64,000 nucleotides of DNA from Ectobius pallidus (GCA_964059195.1 CAXKWD010000005.1:138833686-138897685), one strand, 5' to 3'. Counted from the first letter of the stretch, positions 34,804 through 47,265 are shown. The notes: generated by a model from the letters alone, not told the origin. Program-made: numbers and translations.

Positions 34804-36218
34804 CGATTTCAAATTAGTGATTTCACTAGTATTAGGCCTACCTATGATATTTTTGTATAAATCTATCATATAATTTGAAACATCAGACATCTTAATTAAT
34901 GAGGAACCGTCATCTCCCTGATTTTAACATATTCATTCGTCATTCATCACACGTGTGGGAACAACAACTGAACAATTGAAATTCTCATTACGATGAACAA
35001 GGACATCATTTGCTAACGCCGTGCCTTGCGTTCATGGTACACGTAGATGAGTAATAGAAGTTGCCTAACACCCCGGCGACTTCTAATTTATGCGGTAACT
35101 CTTTAACAATCCGGACATAAATCTTTCGGGTCCTCTGTAAGAAGAAAGAAAAAAATGAACGCATAATGAAGCTATGCTATTAATTCGTTGTCAGTCTCAT
35201 TCTTATGAGTTACGACGAGCCAAATGAAAAATTTAAATGAAAGTATGATTTATATCTTGGATTTTCGTTTGTGAATGCTTTAATAATTGAATCTTGGAAT
35301 ATGTCTCGATGTATTAGTCAGACATCGTTTTACTTCCCGCGCATTTTTTCTTTACGACAGAAGGTATATTTGTCATAAAGCCACATGAAATTTAATATTT
35401 AATGCCAGTGTATACTAATATAAAAATCTAGCCGTTTCTGTATATTTTTCTGTTACGCCATATTGAAGGTACCGTGCGAAAACTTTCGTTTCCTAATTTC
35501 TCAGTTTCAAATATCATGTTATTTAGTCAAATTGAGATCTTATCTTCTCCCCCCCCCCCACAAAAAAATAGAGTCACTGCACTGAAATTCTTTCACAATG
35601 TACTACGCGATGTGTACAATAAAATCACTTAAAAGCTTTTTTCCTTAGGCCTGGGTTATTTTTTTTTATCATAATTCTTTTATCATAATTTTTTTAATTA
35701 GCATTTTCCCATGTAAAGTATTTGTTAAAACAACAAATGTAACAAAAAAATACTTCAGTAATTTTGTAAGCAAGGATCAAAGAATGTTTCATAAATATTC
35801 AGGTTCATATTTAAATATTTGTCAAAGAAGATAGATATGATATCTCATAAACCAATTGAGATTTTAAACTGAAATTTTAACAGTTATTTCTGTTTAGATT
35901 TTAGTTGTGTGTCAAATTTCAAGGTTATAGCATAAATAGAAAATCACTCAACACTTCGGTCATCCCTTAAGCACTAAAACTTTTGTTGAAACTTTTTAGT
36001 GTACATTTTTAAGAAGGGTCTCTAGAATTTTTTTTGTGTTTCCGCTCGAATTATATACCTCAGAATAAGGCTTAAATAAAACTGAATGTGTACACCCGAA
36101 TGCGGCAGCAATACGAAAGGTAGAGAAAGTTATGTTTTTCAGATACATCTACTTTTCAACGACTATCCTCACCACATTCTGAGGGGTAGAGTGTGTATGA
36201 AACGAACACCTATTGGTT
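34804..36218. other. Unassigned AT-rich DNA
   Basis: A C9 run lies near 35550. No gene supported. Confidence 0.5.
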
Positions 36219-36219
36219 C

Positions 36220-36510
36220 ATTTTTTTTTTTTTTTTTCATCGTTCTGTAAATGTTTATTCCTCACGGCTCAATCCTCCATGCAAAAAATTCTCTCAGCTG
36301 AGTAAAGTTTTCCTTAGGTCCTCCTGTCTTGCCTTCGGTTCTCATTACACTGGCAGATAAATGCCTCTCGGAGACCGGGTGGAGAAAAACCTTACTCATA
36401 TTCCTCTGCTCTGGAATAATATATTTTTCCCTCTCCGCGTGATATAAGAGTGAAAGATGAGTTAGATTCCTGAACAGACAGTGATCAATGCATCTAGTTA
36501 TATTCACAGG
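36220..36510 (-). pseudogene. Probable retrocopy of a polyadenylated transcript
   Basis: On the minus strand an 81-codon ORF (start 36507, stop TGA at 36262) is followed within about 5 bp by AATAAA and about 15 bp later by a run of 18 A's (plus-strand T's at 36221-36238). A polyadenylation signal at proper distance followed by genomic poly(A) is the mark of a reverse-transcribed RNA, either a processed pseudogene or a LINE 3' end. The 3' UTR would be only about 22 nt. The ORF C-terminus (TQLREFFAWRIEP) is not a family I know. No flanking target duplication was found, so the 5' limit is uncertain. Confidence 0.45.
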
Positions 36511-38430
36511 GATTTCTTAGGTAAAAAATCTTGTTTGGGAACCTAAATGAAGGCAATTTTAAATTAAAACCCAAACACATTCATGCCCATTAGTCTTATA
36601 TGCTAATGATCTAGCCTTAGCTGTATTTTTTAATATTGGATACTCGTGAATTTCTGAAAATCATTCAAAGCAGAATAGTTTGACTTTATATTATTATCTT
36701 CAATTATTGAAATTGAATAGTAACATAGCATCGAAAAAATAGTAATACAATGAAGGTAACAAGTATTAAAAAATTATGTTAAATATTTTTGTTAAGGAAG
36801 AATTGTTTAGAAAAAATAGAGGAAACAAAATATTCTTAGTAAGTTTAATTAAAATGTATTATATTCGTTGTTATGCTAATGTTTTAACATTTTAACATTT
36901 TGTTGCTGGGAGTTGTATCTGTAGCTATTTTCTCACACAAGTGAATTTTGTAGTATAAAGGACACCTCGGATAAGCAGGAATGTAACCGAGGGATTTTCA
37001 AAAGAATATCATGAATGAGAACCACACCATACTATACTATTTTCTTCAGTACAGTATTTTACGATGATGATGCAATAGGTCTATACTTAATATAGGAATA
37101 GTACAAATATGAAAGAAAAAAAATAAGTCTTACACTTAACTCTCAAGATTTTAAAGTGTTTGTATAGGTAAGATGGTCTTATAGCTTATGTAGTTTCCTT
37201 TGGGCTTCTAATTAAATATTTCCTTCGCTTGTTAACTTATCCCACTGTCCCGCCATTCCCTCAGTGACCGTAGTATTGAGAGGTAAGTCTATTACTTACG
37301 AAAGGCCAAGTAGAAAAAGCAAAAGAAATGACCGTGACTTTCACCGAGGAACCCTCTTTGTCTTAAAATTTTAAAGTTAGTTAATTACTGTACATTGGAA
37401 ACATTCCATGGTTTCGTAATAATATATGCTATGGATAGCCTTAATAGCAATTACTAGTAACTTAATCTAAGTTTGTTGATTAAAAACTATAAGTGCAAAT
37501 AAATGAAGAAACAGCATACTATAATGTCGCATTAACCTGATTATCATATAGGCCTAGAGGACGAAATGCTTTGTCTAGACATTTAATTACAATCTTCTTG
37601 TATTTTTATCGTAGTGAGATATGTAAGACAGAGGGCAAACTGCCGATAGAATCAGCATTGCTTACTATAGAATAGATGGAGTTTTTCTGAAGAAGGGAAA
37701 ATATGTGAATTCATAAATGCTAAGAAGTAGTATGTATGCTTTCTTTTGCAGACCAGTATCCTTTCAAGTAGGCTTGCATCTAGGTGTTTGCAATACTGTA
37801 GCAGGAGTTGTGTGTGTTTTCGAGATCAAAATCTTCGTCCACTTTGTTTGACCTGCTAACTTTGAACGACTTCTGATATCGGCGAAAGCAAACTTTATGG
37901 ATGTTAGCGATTTTTCTCTACATCTTCACATTGTTTGCACGGCCATCTTGGAATGGATATGGCCCCATTTCCTAGAAGTGTTGGTGTAAGCAAAGTGCTA
38001 GTAGGCGTTTATCTGAAAACGCGCTCCTTTGTGTATTGGCCAAGTAAATGGCCATTCTGTCAGGTTTCTAATACGGTAGGCTTCTTAAGAGATCGCGTTA
38101 TCGTAAGAGACGTTCGTGCACTATCGAAACCAGAATTGAGTACGGTTTCAAAATAAATTATGTTTATACAGCATCCAAATAAAAGAAAGAGGTGATAAGT
38201 TTCCATGACTTGGAATTCTCTCGCTTTAGTTTTACGTTATATTATATATTTTTATAGGGAAAGGGATACATCTTGAACTAAAAAGCAAGTTATAATACGT
38301 TTTCCTTCAACTGGCGAAGTTTGTTTACAGGCCTAGTGATGTTTGACGAGTATTTTATACGAGTGTGTACCTAATTTAATCTGCACTAAAAGTAAGTATT
38401 CTGGCAATAAAAAAGGGTGAAGTGATTCCA
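36511..38430. other. Unassigned AT-rich DNA
   Basis: A GC-elevated patch at 37820-38150 includes a plus ORF from about 37935 with no recognised domain. Confidence 0.5.
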
Positions 38431-38435
38431 GTATG

Positions 38436-38714
38436 GGCCATAGAGACCCCTAGGGTTTCCGGAAGGTTGAGGCTCCCAAATTGAGATATCGGCACAAGAA
38501 GGTGATAAGATTGTCAGCCATACGCATCGGCCGCTTTTTACCCCCAGGAATACTCCTGGTACTCATTTCTGTTAGAGACTGAGTCGACCCAAGGGCCATA
38601 GTACCACCAGCAGGATTAGGCCTAAGGAAAAATTCCACTGACCTCATCGGGAATCGGACCCGCGACCTTTCGGTTTGTAGTGCAGTGCCTCAACCACTAC
38701 GCCACAGAGTACCT
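38436..38714 (-). mobile_element. tRNA-derived SINE, near full length
   Basis: Same family as 14981-15246. Minus-strand A box TGGCGTAGTGGT (plus 38693-38704) and a B box with one substitution, GGTCCGATTCC (plus 38650-38660), 32 bp apart. The body is more diverged (GGGTCTCTATGGCC for GGCCTCCATGGCC) but keeps the block between head and body (AGTCGACCCAAGGGCCATAG), which is changed in the 15-kb copy. Confidence 0.85.
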
Positions 38715-38749
38715 CTGTTCTGGCGATAAAGGTCTTTTGCAATATTCTG

Positions 38750-39244
38750 CAGTTATTAATATGGGGTTTGATTCATGTGACCAAATTAATATTAGATCCA
38801 GTTATTTAGGCCTATATGGGACTTACTTGAAGTGAACGAATTATTATTTGCAATGGGGTTTTTGAAGGGGTCGAATTAATAGTACGGAGTCATTATAAGG
38901 GATTGCTAATCCTATGCAGCTATTCATATTTATTTGTCTTGTATGAAAAACTTTATAATTTTATCCCGGCGAAGTTATGGCCATAAGACCTTCTCTTCCA
39001 CTTCATCAGTAAAAACTATACTTATTAGTTATTACAAATAATATAAAACGAGGGCCATTCGAAGTGACCAAAGTATTAATGTGCAGTTATGGGGTTATTT
39101 CAAATGACCAGATTTTTTACTATAGGCCTACAGTTATTAATATTGGGTTATTTGAAGTGTCCGAATTAATACTGTACAGTTATTAATATGAGGGTTATTT
39201 TCAATGGACGAAAATGCAGTTCTGTTCAGTTATTATCTTATTAA
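38750..39244 (+). repeat. Degenerate minisatellite, ~46-51-bp unit
   Basis: The unit is roughly CAGTTATTAATATGGGGTTA plus TTTGAAGTGACCGAATTAAT. Starts are visible at 38750, 38799, 38850, 39084, 39131, 39177 and 39227, with an eroded section between about 38900 and 39045. The array resumes at 39893 (TTATTAATATGGGTTTATTT) on the far side of the MITE, showing the MITE inserted into it. Confidence 0.75.
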
Positions 39245-39892
39245 TAGGGTTCGGATGTTTATGACCTAAAAAAGTGGAAAATATGACTGCAAATATGACC
39301 TTGAAAATTACTAAAAATGACCCAAAAACCCTAAATATGACTTAATAAAATAACGTTTAAAAAAAATAAATGTTCCGATTTGAAACGTTTAAAGAAATTA
39401 AATTCTTACATCCCATGAATTCCATCAGATAATCACTTTTTTTTATAACAATTTAGTATTTGTTACGAGCTTCTATTTTTAAAGAATTTGCTCCTATTTG
39501 CTCGCTTCATCTGCTCCAAATACTCGTAATATTTTGTAGTCCTTGCGTGTCCCTATAAAATATGAATAATAACTTAATTTTAAAATTCAAGTTACCATTA
39601 ATTTGGCATAAACATTCAATTAATTAAATAAATTTCCAACTTAACTCGACCATGTAGTAGGCTACATGCACTGTGTAATTGTGCTCTTTTACCGAATTTA
39701 TAACTGAAATATGACGTTAAATTACAAATTTGGCCAACATATGACCAAGACCAAGCCCAAATAATTACTTTATATGCTAAATAAAAACTATCAGATTTGG
39801 ATAATAAGCGTGCAATTCGTGTTTAATATGTGTTTGCGGCGAGAACGGAGGTCAGAATAAAAATATGACATGTCATAAACATCCGAACCTTA
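39245..39892 (-). mobile_element. hAT-like MITE family A, copy 2
   Basis: Begins TAGGGTTCGGATGTTTATGA and ends TAAACATCCGAACCTTA. A perfect 8-bp target duplication, CTTATTAA, lies at 39237-39244 and 39893-39900. The copy is 648 bp, with subterminal ATATGAC-type repeats at both ends and no transposase. It is alignable with copy 1 along most of its length (for example CTCGACCATGTAGTAGGCTA) and with copy 3 at 49011. Confidence 0.93.
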
Positions 39893-39900
39893 CTTATTAA

Positions 39901-40735
39901 TATGGGTTTATTTTAAGTGTATCACGCACGAGTAATAAAAAAGGGCATTCTACTACTCATTACCAGTTATCCCGTTGTCCCTCCACTTTACTCTTCTCGA
40001 CTGACAGGTTTCAAATGTCAAGGAAAACACACAGGGATAGCATGTTGCCTGCACCCTCTTCCCACCACTCCAGGAATGGCGTTCCAAGATAATTTGATAT
40101 TGTGTGATGGAAGCGAGCAAGAGGAGGGGCCATGCCTTAATATAATAAATACTTTTGATACAAACACTATGTAAATGGTTGCGTGTCTCCAACCTATCGA
40201 GCTTTGTATTTTCCTCTTTGCGAATAACAGCAGCTACCATTATGGCAGGATTTATGCGGCCTTGGTATTTGTAGGGACGAGTTTCTTTGTAAATGGAGCA
40301 ATTAGCTTGCCGTAGAATTAGAATTGGTCTAGTCGTATTATGTGAGGAATGATTCAAAGTGGCCTTCCCTCTGCTATTTGATTGGTGTATTCTTGAACCG
40401 TTCTTGCAATTTTCAGATTAATCTGAAAAGTCGTCTAATGTGCATTACATTGTATTATATTTTATCACATGGACTATCTTACTGGTTTACTAAATTATTT
40501 ATTTATTAGAATGTATAGGGCTGTAGTTTCTCGGAAGTAACTGGGTTACATTGGCCAACTACAGAAGTGATGGTTATTCATTTAAAATTCAAAGCATTAA
40601 GAAATTTTTGTAAGCTACTTAGCTCTCGTAGAATTTTATTCTAATCGTAATAATTTACGTAACGTTTTCTTCAAACCAATAGGATAAGTTACATTTCAAA
40701 CAATGTCTGTTCTAGAATAGGTCTTACACCCTAGC
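39901..40735. other. Unassigned DNA with a minus-strand ORF
   Basis: A 134-codon minus ORF (39953-40357) runs through a less AT-rich patch. It holds no domain that I recognise, and a 85-codon plus ORF overlaps it. It is not supported as a gene. Confidence 0.3.
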
Positions 40736-41075
40736 CAGGGAAAGTCAGGGAAATTGAAATCGGTTAGATAATTTTATAAAGTCAGGTAAATTCATTTGAA
40801 AATGTGGAATAATCAGGGAAAATAAACTAGCCCTAGTGAGCGAAATGTGATTTCCTCCAGCCATAATTATTTTCTGCTTACAATTCTTATTTTTAAACAT
40901 CTGTTGTGATATTTCAATAATTAAAAAGACAAGAATAAAAGGTGTGAAAACGCCAGCCATGGGGATGGAGGAGGCTGAATTTGTTTCTTTTGTTTATAAA
41001 GAACCTTTAAAATATCGATTCTTGTAATCATGGAGATTTAAGTTTCTGGTCATGGAAAGCCAGGGAAATTTATTT
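40736..41075. repeat. CAGGGAAA-bearing stretch
   Basis: CAGGGAAA recurs at 40736, 40747, 40812 and 41061 with related AGTCAGG(G/T)(A)AAATT context, suggesting a degraded short-period repeat or interspersed element. The class is unknown. Confidence 0.35.
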
Positions 41076-41366
41076 TGAAATTTCTGTGGACAACATGTAG
41101 CCTAAACAGATGGTAATAAAATAAAAGATGAAAAAAGTAGCTCATCTGTTAATTGGGATTGAAAGCATTGTAAAAATAATAATTATTGTAATTTCGTCAA
41201 GAATATTCATGGTCTAGTTGTGAGTTTGGTTGTAAATGCCCATCAGCATTAAATAATTAATTTTAATTAGTAGTTTTATATATGGCGAGCTTCTTTTGTG
41301 TTTAGTTCTGAATCATGGGCTACAGAAGTTATTTCTTGAGCTACACTCGTAACTGGAACTAATCAA

Positions 41367-41461
41367 AATATTTCCCCCAAAGCTTTGGTATAACATTTTG
41401 AATAAATAATTATTTTTTTTTATTATTCAAAATGTTATACCAAAGCTTTGGGGGAAATATT
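41367..41461. repeat. Perfect palindrome, 39-bp arms, 17-bp spacer
   Basis: Left arm 41367-41405 and right arm 41423-41461 are exact reverse complements, around an A/T-only spacer. Each arm contains CCAAAGCTTTGG, itself a palindrome. CCCAAAGCTTTGGTAT also occurs once at 42993, not paired. Confidence 0.97.
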
Positions 41462-41489
41462 CCCAGATGAAGATTGAATTGACCTATAC

Positions 41490-41730
41490 GGAGCTGAATT
41501 TGCAGGTTTATATAACCAATCATCAAGTGAACCCATCAGTGAGCTATAAGTTTTAAATACTTAAGAAAAATTTCAGTAGAATTGCTGGTTTCTACGAATG
41601 ATGATCGTAACACGAAAATAAAGATACCCGTATTTTGCATAAAAATATCATTATACTAAACTTATATCTTGGCTTCAAACATTGTTTTGATATGATGCAT
41701 TTATACGTCAATAGCAGTGAATAGATTAAC
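41490..41730 (+). repeat. Old dispersed repeat, copy 2 (partner at 30665)
   Basis: See the partner at 30665-30905. It begins just right of the perfect palindrome. Confidence 0.5.
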
Positions 41731-43538
41731 GTATGTACATAAACGATAGCAACAAATCTGTATAAGATACAGAAATATGGAATAGGAGTACAAATGACAT
41801 TAGGTATAATAGAACAATAATAACCTTTGAATTTATTACATCTTACAGTCTAGGATTTTAGTGTTCTTAGATTCAGCTTCGAAATTGCCGCCAGACACCA
41901 AAAACAAGCAAGTGTACGAAAATTTAATCTTGTAAAACACTGACTGTAATTCACGAAACTTATTGCAACTACTGTGCTATCCAGATACTTTTGTTCAACA
42001 TTAACTACTGAAATAATGGGAAGCTATATATGACCTACTCTGTGTAACATGTCTCCAAGGAATATAATTAATATTTTAATCTAAAACCTTAGCATTTTTC
42101 AAAGTTGTTTGCTGCATTAAAATGGCTATTTAAAAATTAATAGAAGATAATATGTGAGAGAAAATATATAGTGTATATTAAAGATATTCTCCAAAGAAGA
42201 ATATAACTGTACTAGTGGACGAGACTGTTTATAAAATTAACGTGCAATGGGATTACTCTAGGACCTCAGTAGTTTTTTAAACCACCTTCCGCATTAAAGT
42301 AGCTTTTATTTAGCTAATAGAAGACACTATGTATGCACAAGGTGCTAGTAGGAATAATGCACAAGAGAGATTTGCTAGTGAACGAAATTATTTTTCGGAA
42401 TTATAGAAGAAACCCATTAGTTGAAATGGTACATGATGAGTGTTATCGGGACACATTACGTGGTCCCCACGAGCGCTTTTATTTAAATTATTTTATCGCT
42501 ACGGGAGAAGTCTTATTTTTATTGTAATACAAGACGGTTATCATGCACTTCTGCTGGCTCATAGCCTAATGCGATTTTTTCTTTCCTTTTTTTAAAAGTC
42601 TTATCAGCGATGCAGCTATAGCGATCTTAGGATTTTTCTCTCTTGAAATTACATACAGAAATAGAGATACGATAAAAAAGAGCCATTAATGTTTGGAAAA
42701 CGAACTGGTCCCGAACAACCCTTTATAATGATAGCTATACAGTATTACTTGGAGTAAAATTTCTCTAGGCTACTTCTAAAAGCTTTAGTCGGAGTACTGG
42801 CCTGTCCAAAACCATAAACAGACTTATATGATGTCGTTGACCTAAACGGTATGGTATCTGATAACACAGTGCCTGCTGTATAACGTATAAAGACGGGGTT
42901 TAATACATTATAAAATAACTTTTTAAGAATTTAGTCTCCTAGTTTGGATTACTGTAGTATGAACTGTAGGTACTTCTAAAGAAATATATCTCCCAAAGCT
43001 TTGGTATCTAATTTTCATTTAAATATTATCTTAATTTTAAAAACTATATAGGCCTATCTTATAAAACAATAACACGGCTGTAAGGTATAACTTACATAGA
43101 CCTAAATTATCAAAATCTCGTCCTTAAAATTATCAGAATATGTACATGATAATGGTAGAGATCTGAATATTAATACTCGTATCATGAATATTTTACTCGT
43201 AACATTTTAATATTGAAAAACACAATTTAACAAAATTCAGCAAATCGTCAATAATTTCTGAAATGAAATTACATAATAGCTTGCTTCAATCCTTTAAAAA
43301 AAACCATCAGACGAATGAGTCGCTAAAAAAGTTGAAGAATTATTAGCTGATATGTGTCCGTACCGTATTCATTCACAGAAAATGTTTAATAGGCTACTTT
43401 GTAATATTATGTAATTTTTTTTTTATTCATCTACGTTGTCGTTTCCCACAGCTGCTTGCTCTTAAAGGAAATTTGTTATTATTTTTATTATTATTACAAT
43501 TATTAATATTACTTTTATGTTAGTATTATTACTATAAG

Positions 43539-43539
<1 letters not shown>
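41731..43539. other. Unassigned AT-rich DNA
   Basis: Frames between 42300 and 42520 carry a faint resemblance to an insect helix-turn-helix motif (see findings), too weak for a gene call. Confidence 0.4.

Positions 43540-43614
<75 letters not shown>
43540..43614. repeat. (ATT)n microsatellite
   Basis: About 24 uninterrupted units, flanked by further degenerate ATT at 43480-43535. Confidence 0.95.
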
Positions 43615-43615
<1 letters not shown>

Positions 43616-44267
43616 TGTTAGGTTATTATTGTCATTACTATTAGGTTTTATTATTAGGTAATTTAAAAGCGAGTAAATGCACACACAAGAATGTAGATAG
43701 AAATTATTTTTGGTTGTGGAATAATAGCGTCATAAAGATACGTATCGTAAGCTGAAAATCGGGCGATTATATTATTTTCCTTTCATTTTTCAATTTGTCA
43801 GTAAATGAAAGTCGTTTCTGTCTAATAACCTATTTTTCTCATTTCCTTAAAAGACTATCATGCACATAAAACTAGTAATTATTCTCAGCCCACATAAGCG
43901 AACACAGGTTTTTATAATTGTCACTCTTGAACTTACGTATTCAGTTACATTTCAGTACTGTAGACTTATTCAAAGTCCCTTCTCCAATGGAAGTGAAGAT
44001 ATATTAAGTAATTTTTATTTCTGTTGCGAAGTTGCAACTTTTCGTTGAGTTCGTTTGCATATCATAATGAATGGATGCCCCTATTTATTGTTATTAAAAA
44101 GCGTCTAGGGCGTTGCAAGAATAAAATGAAATTTGAGCATACTGATATGGTTTATAATAATTAATGCTAATTATAACAGTTAAGGCTTATAGTAAAAATA
44201 TATAAGCCTATGTATGCATCGTACCCTAATTATCAGAACCGAAAATAAAATAAAATAAAACAAAAAC
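43615..44267. other. Unassigned AT-rich DNA
   Basis: No gene recognised. Confidence 0.5.
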
Positions 44268-44417
44268 GTTTTTACTACAAAATTGAAAAGACTAATTGAA
44301 TCTAAATATATTTTACTCGTAGGTTGTGAAAACAGTAGTTTACGTACCCTATTTATTTTAATTTGAGGTTTTACAATTCTGGTCTACACTATACTACTAT
44401 CCACTGAGATATAGTCT
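44268..44417 (+). repeat. Diverged direct duplicate, copy 1
   Basis: Matches 45533-45690: TTTACTACAAAAT, GAATCTAAATATAT, GCTCATAGGTTGTG-like (here ACTCGTAGGTTGTG), CCTATTTAT.TTAATTTG and ACTGAGATA occur in order in both. Confidence 0.7.
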
Positions 44418-45414
44418 GTTTTCTTATGTTGGCAACCTCTAGAGCAGGAAGGTATTATTGTTTTAGAAACAGATTTACCGGTATATAAAATATATATGGG
44501 TAATAATAAATATAACTTTATGTTTAATAAATTGTAATTGTAAGTTATTAATAGCGTTATTAACCAATATTGATTTTGTTTTCTCTAATTGTTGTATCTT
44601 ATTATATTTATTGAATATACTATGTATATTTTAAACTGGTGTATTGGAATTGTAAGAATTGTATTAGTAATCCCAATAAATTCTTAGTATAAAACACTAA
44701 TTATACTTTTTAAATAAGTACAATTTATTAAAAATTGAACCATTTTACTTGTTCGGGTGCTCAGAATTTCGGTATAGGTTTTCAGACTTCCAGTATAGTT
44801 GACTCAGTGATAATTAGTAGCAATAATAATAATAATAATAATTCCGATCCCAAGCCTTGACTAGTGAAAGTAATAATAAAAATAATAGTACTTTAGTACT
44901 CAACATTGGAGCCCTCTGTAAGTTTAAGTAATTCAGCACAAAAATAATGACAGTAGTCTGGATGTCAATATTAAATATGTAAGCGCTGTTTTCAGATAAA
45001 TAGGAATAGAGCGATGTTACAATTTGGGGAGCCTGGAGATGAAGGCAAGACATCATGATCATTATGTGCTTGCAGTAGACATCCGGACACCAATTACTTC
45101 GCTCTCCTCAATAAAGGGAAGAGTGTTCTTGTTGCGATCTGTGTTCGGCGCATGGAGTGTTCTCAGGAAGAAGCAAGTAGTGAGAGATTCTCACATCACA
45201 ATGCAGAGAGCCCCAGGGCTCAGGTGCCTCATTTACACCGACGCAGTCTCACTTCGACCTCTTAATTGGAGACAAAATATTCCGTACTGCTACTCCTTCG
45301 CTTTTAAAATGTGTTTTTGAAATAATGATTCCAAACATTTCCTTTATAATTTTGAAATATTGTACATTTTAAAACATATCCTTATTAAAAGAGAAGAAAG
45401 TACAATAAAATATA
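44418..45414. other. Unassigned DNA
   Basis: The GC-richer patch 45020-45300 has overlapping ORFs on both strands without a recognised domain. A short (AAT)n lies at 44821-44842. Confidence 0.4.
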
Positions 45415-45535
45415 GTATCGTATAATATAATATATTATATTATTTAAGTTATAATCTAATATATTGTATTATTTAATTTATAATATAACATAATATAATA
45501 TATTATATTATATAAGTTATAATATAATATAATAA
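45415..45535. repeat. AT-only self-complementary stretch
   Basis: TATAATATAATATATTATAT and TATTATATTATATAAGTTAT-like blocks alternate in both orientations; nearly the whole stretch could fold. Confidence 0.8.
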
Positions 45536-45690
45536 AAGTATTTACTACAAAATCAAAAATTAATTACGAATCTAAATATATATTGCTCATAGGTTGTGGA
45601 AGAAGTAATTTAATACTCTATTTATCTTAATTTGGGGTTTTACAAAGATCGCATCTAACATTATTTTACTTTCAACTGAGATAATCGCTT
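45533..45690 (+). repeat. Diverged direct duplicate, copy 2
   Basis: See 44268-44417; the offset is about 1265 bp. Confidence 0.7.
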
Positions 45691-46497
45691 TGGAACAAGA
45701 AATTTATATAAATCACATTAATTATACAACATTTATAGGAATTATACAATATTTATAGGAATTATACAAAAGGAATTTATGTGCTTCACTGATTTCTGTT
45801 TGTTTTTGTTTATTCGTTTGTTGCTTCTTGTTGCAGTGGTCACAGTGATCAACCCCCAAAATAAACATAAATTACCACTCCCAAGTTATTGTATATTATA
45901 TATTTTTGAAATTTTTTCATCATCGGAATATTTTGGGCTTTTTATTTTATTTTTTCCCACATTTTGTATTACCTTAGCCATAATACGAAGGAAAAAAAAA
46001 AGATGCTTAGAGGATTACAGCAAGGCCAACTTTGTTCTGTACATCGTAGACCCTATTCTGTTACCTGCCGTAAAGAAAATAGGGGATCAGTGACTTGAGA
46101 AGACAGTGCAGTGGATTGCTTTGATGAATATTTACTAGAGCTGTAAAATAAAAGCTAGAGAAAGAGAACAGAATATCCTGATGTTAAAAAACTTTCGAAA
46201 GACAAAAAGCTGGTAAATGTCATCTCTTGCAGCCCTATTTCTTGAGGTATAATATTTTTATTTTGTCTACCCACAAATAGTAACTTAGTGACAACAAAAT
46301 GCAATCTCGCTAATAACAATAGTAATGATGATGACGGTAGTAATTATACTAGTAGCTGAATAAAATAATGATTATACCTGTAATAGTGGTAACAAAGTAA
46401 TAATAATATCGCTGTAATATTGCTATAATGTATAATGCTATTAATATTAATTATTATTAATGGTAATATTAGTAATAATAGCAATGATATTACTCTC

Positions 46498-46543
<46 letters not shown>

Positions 46544-47265
46544 AAAAATTCTCAACAGATCATTACTTGGATTCGTAATTTTTAGGACGATGAACTTTAA
46601 AATTGTACAGAATTATGAGATATTTTAAGTCCAATTTTATTGATCTTGATGCTCTTTATATTAGGCCTACATAAAGATGTAACATATTTTTAATTAAGAT
46701 GTCATCTTTTATCTATTTTGCAACAAAGTTCCTAATACTATTTAACGTATAACATAATTAATACTTAACTAATTCGTAAATTCTTTTATTGTTTCAGGTG
46801 AGTGAACTCAGACCGATACTCGTACATTGCTTCAAGGTGGTATGTATAAACAGCAAGAATTTAGTTCTGCCTTGGAGGTACACAGGGAACTACACAAAAT
46901 CTCTTTTTTTCTGGTTTGAACGAAGGGTATTGCAACATAGTTTGCTATGGTTGTGGGGATTCATAATTTTTTAAAGGTAAAATATATTACGTAATTACAC
47001 TCGTCAGTGAGGATTTTTGTCTGAGACTCAAGTATTTGAGAATGGATAGGTCTACATTTCTCTGCAAACATAATATGTAATCTATTGCAAAGGAAGTATT
47101 GTACAGTTTTCTTGTAACTGTTTTTAGATTTCGTTTGAAGTATGTTACTGGGAAAGTTTGAAATTCAGGCATTATATAAAATACTGCACGATTTTTTGCA
47201 AAGTACTTAAATGTGTCTTACACTTACCCTAGGCATTGTAAGTTTATAAACCTATTTTACCTCAG
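45691..47265. other. Unassigned AT-rich DNA with ATT/GTA runs
   Basis: An (ATT)n microsatellite lies at 46498-46542, preceded by degenerate TAA/TAG triplets from 46310. The 104-codon plus ORF at 45779-46093 begins ATG and has two hydrophobic stretches, but it is AT-biased and unrecognised. Confidence 0.45.

Noticed and set aside
39953..40357. 134-codon minus ORF
   Set aside because: Longest ORF not explained by simple repeats, but it has no recognised motif and is overlapped by an 85-codon plus ORF; not enough for a gene call.
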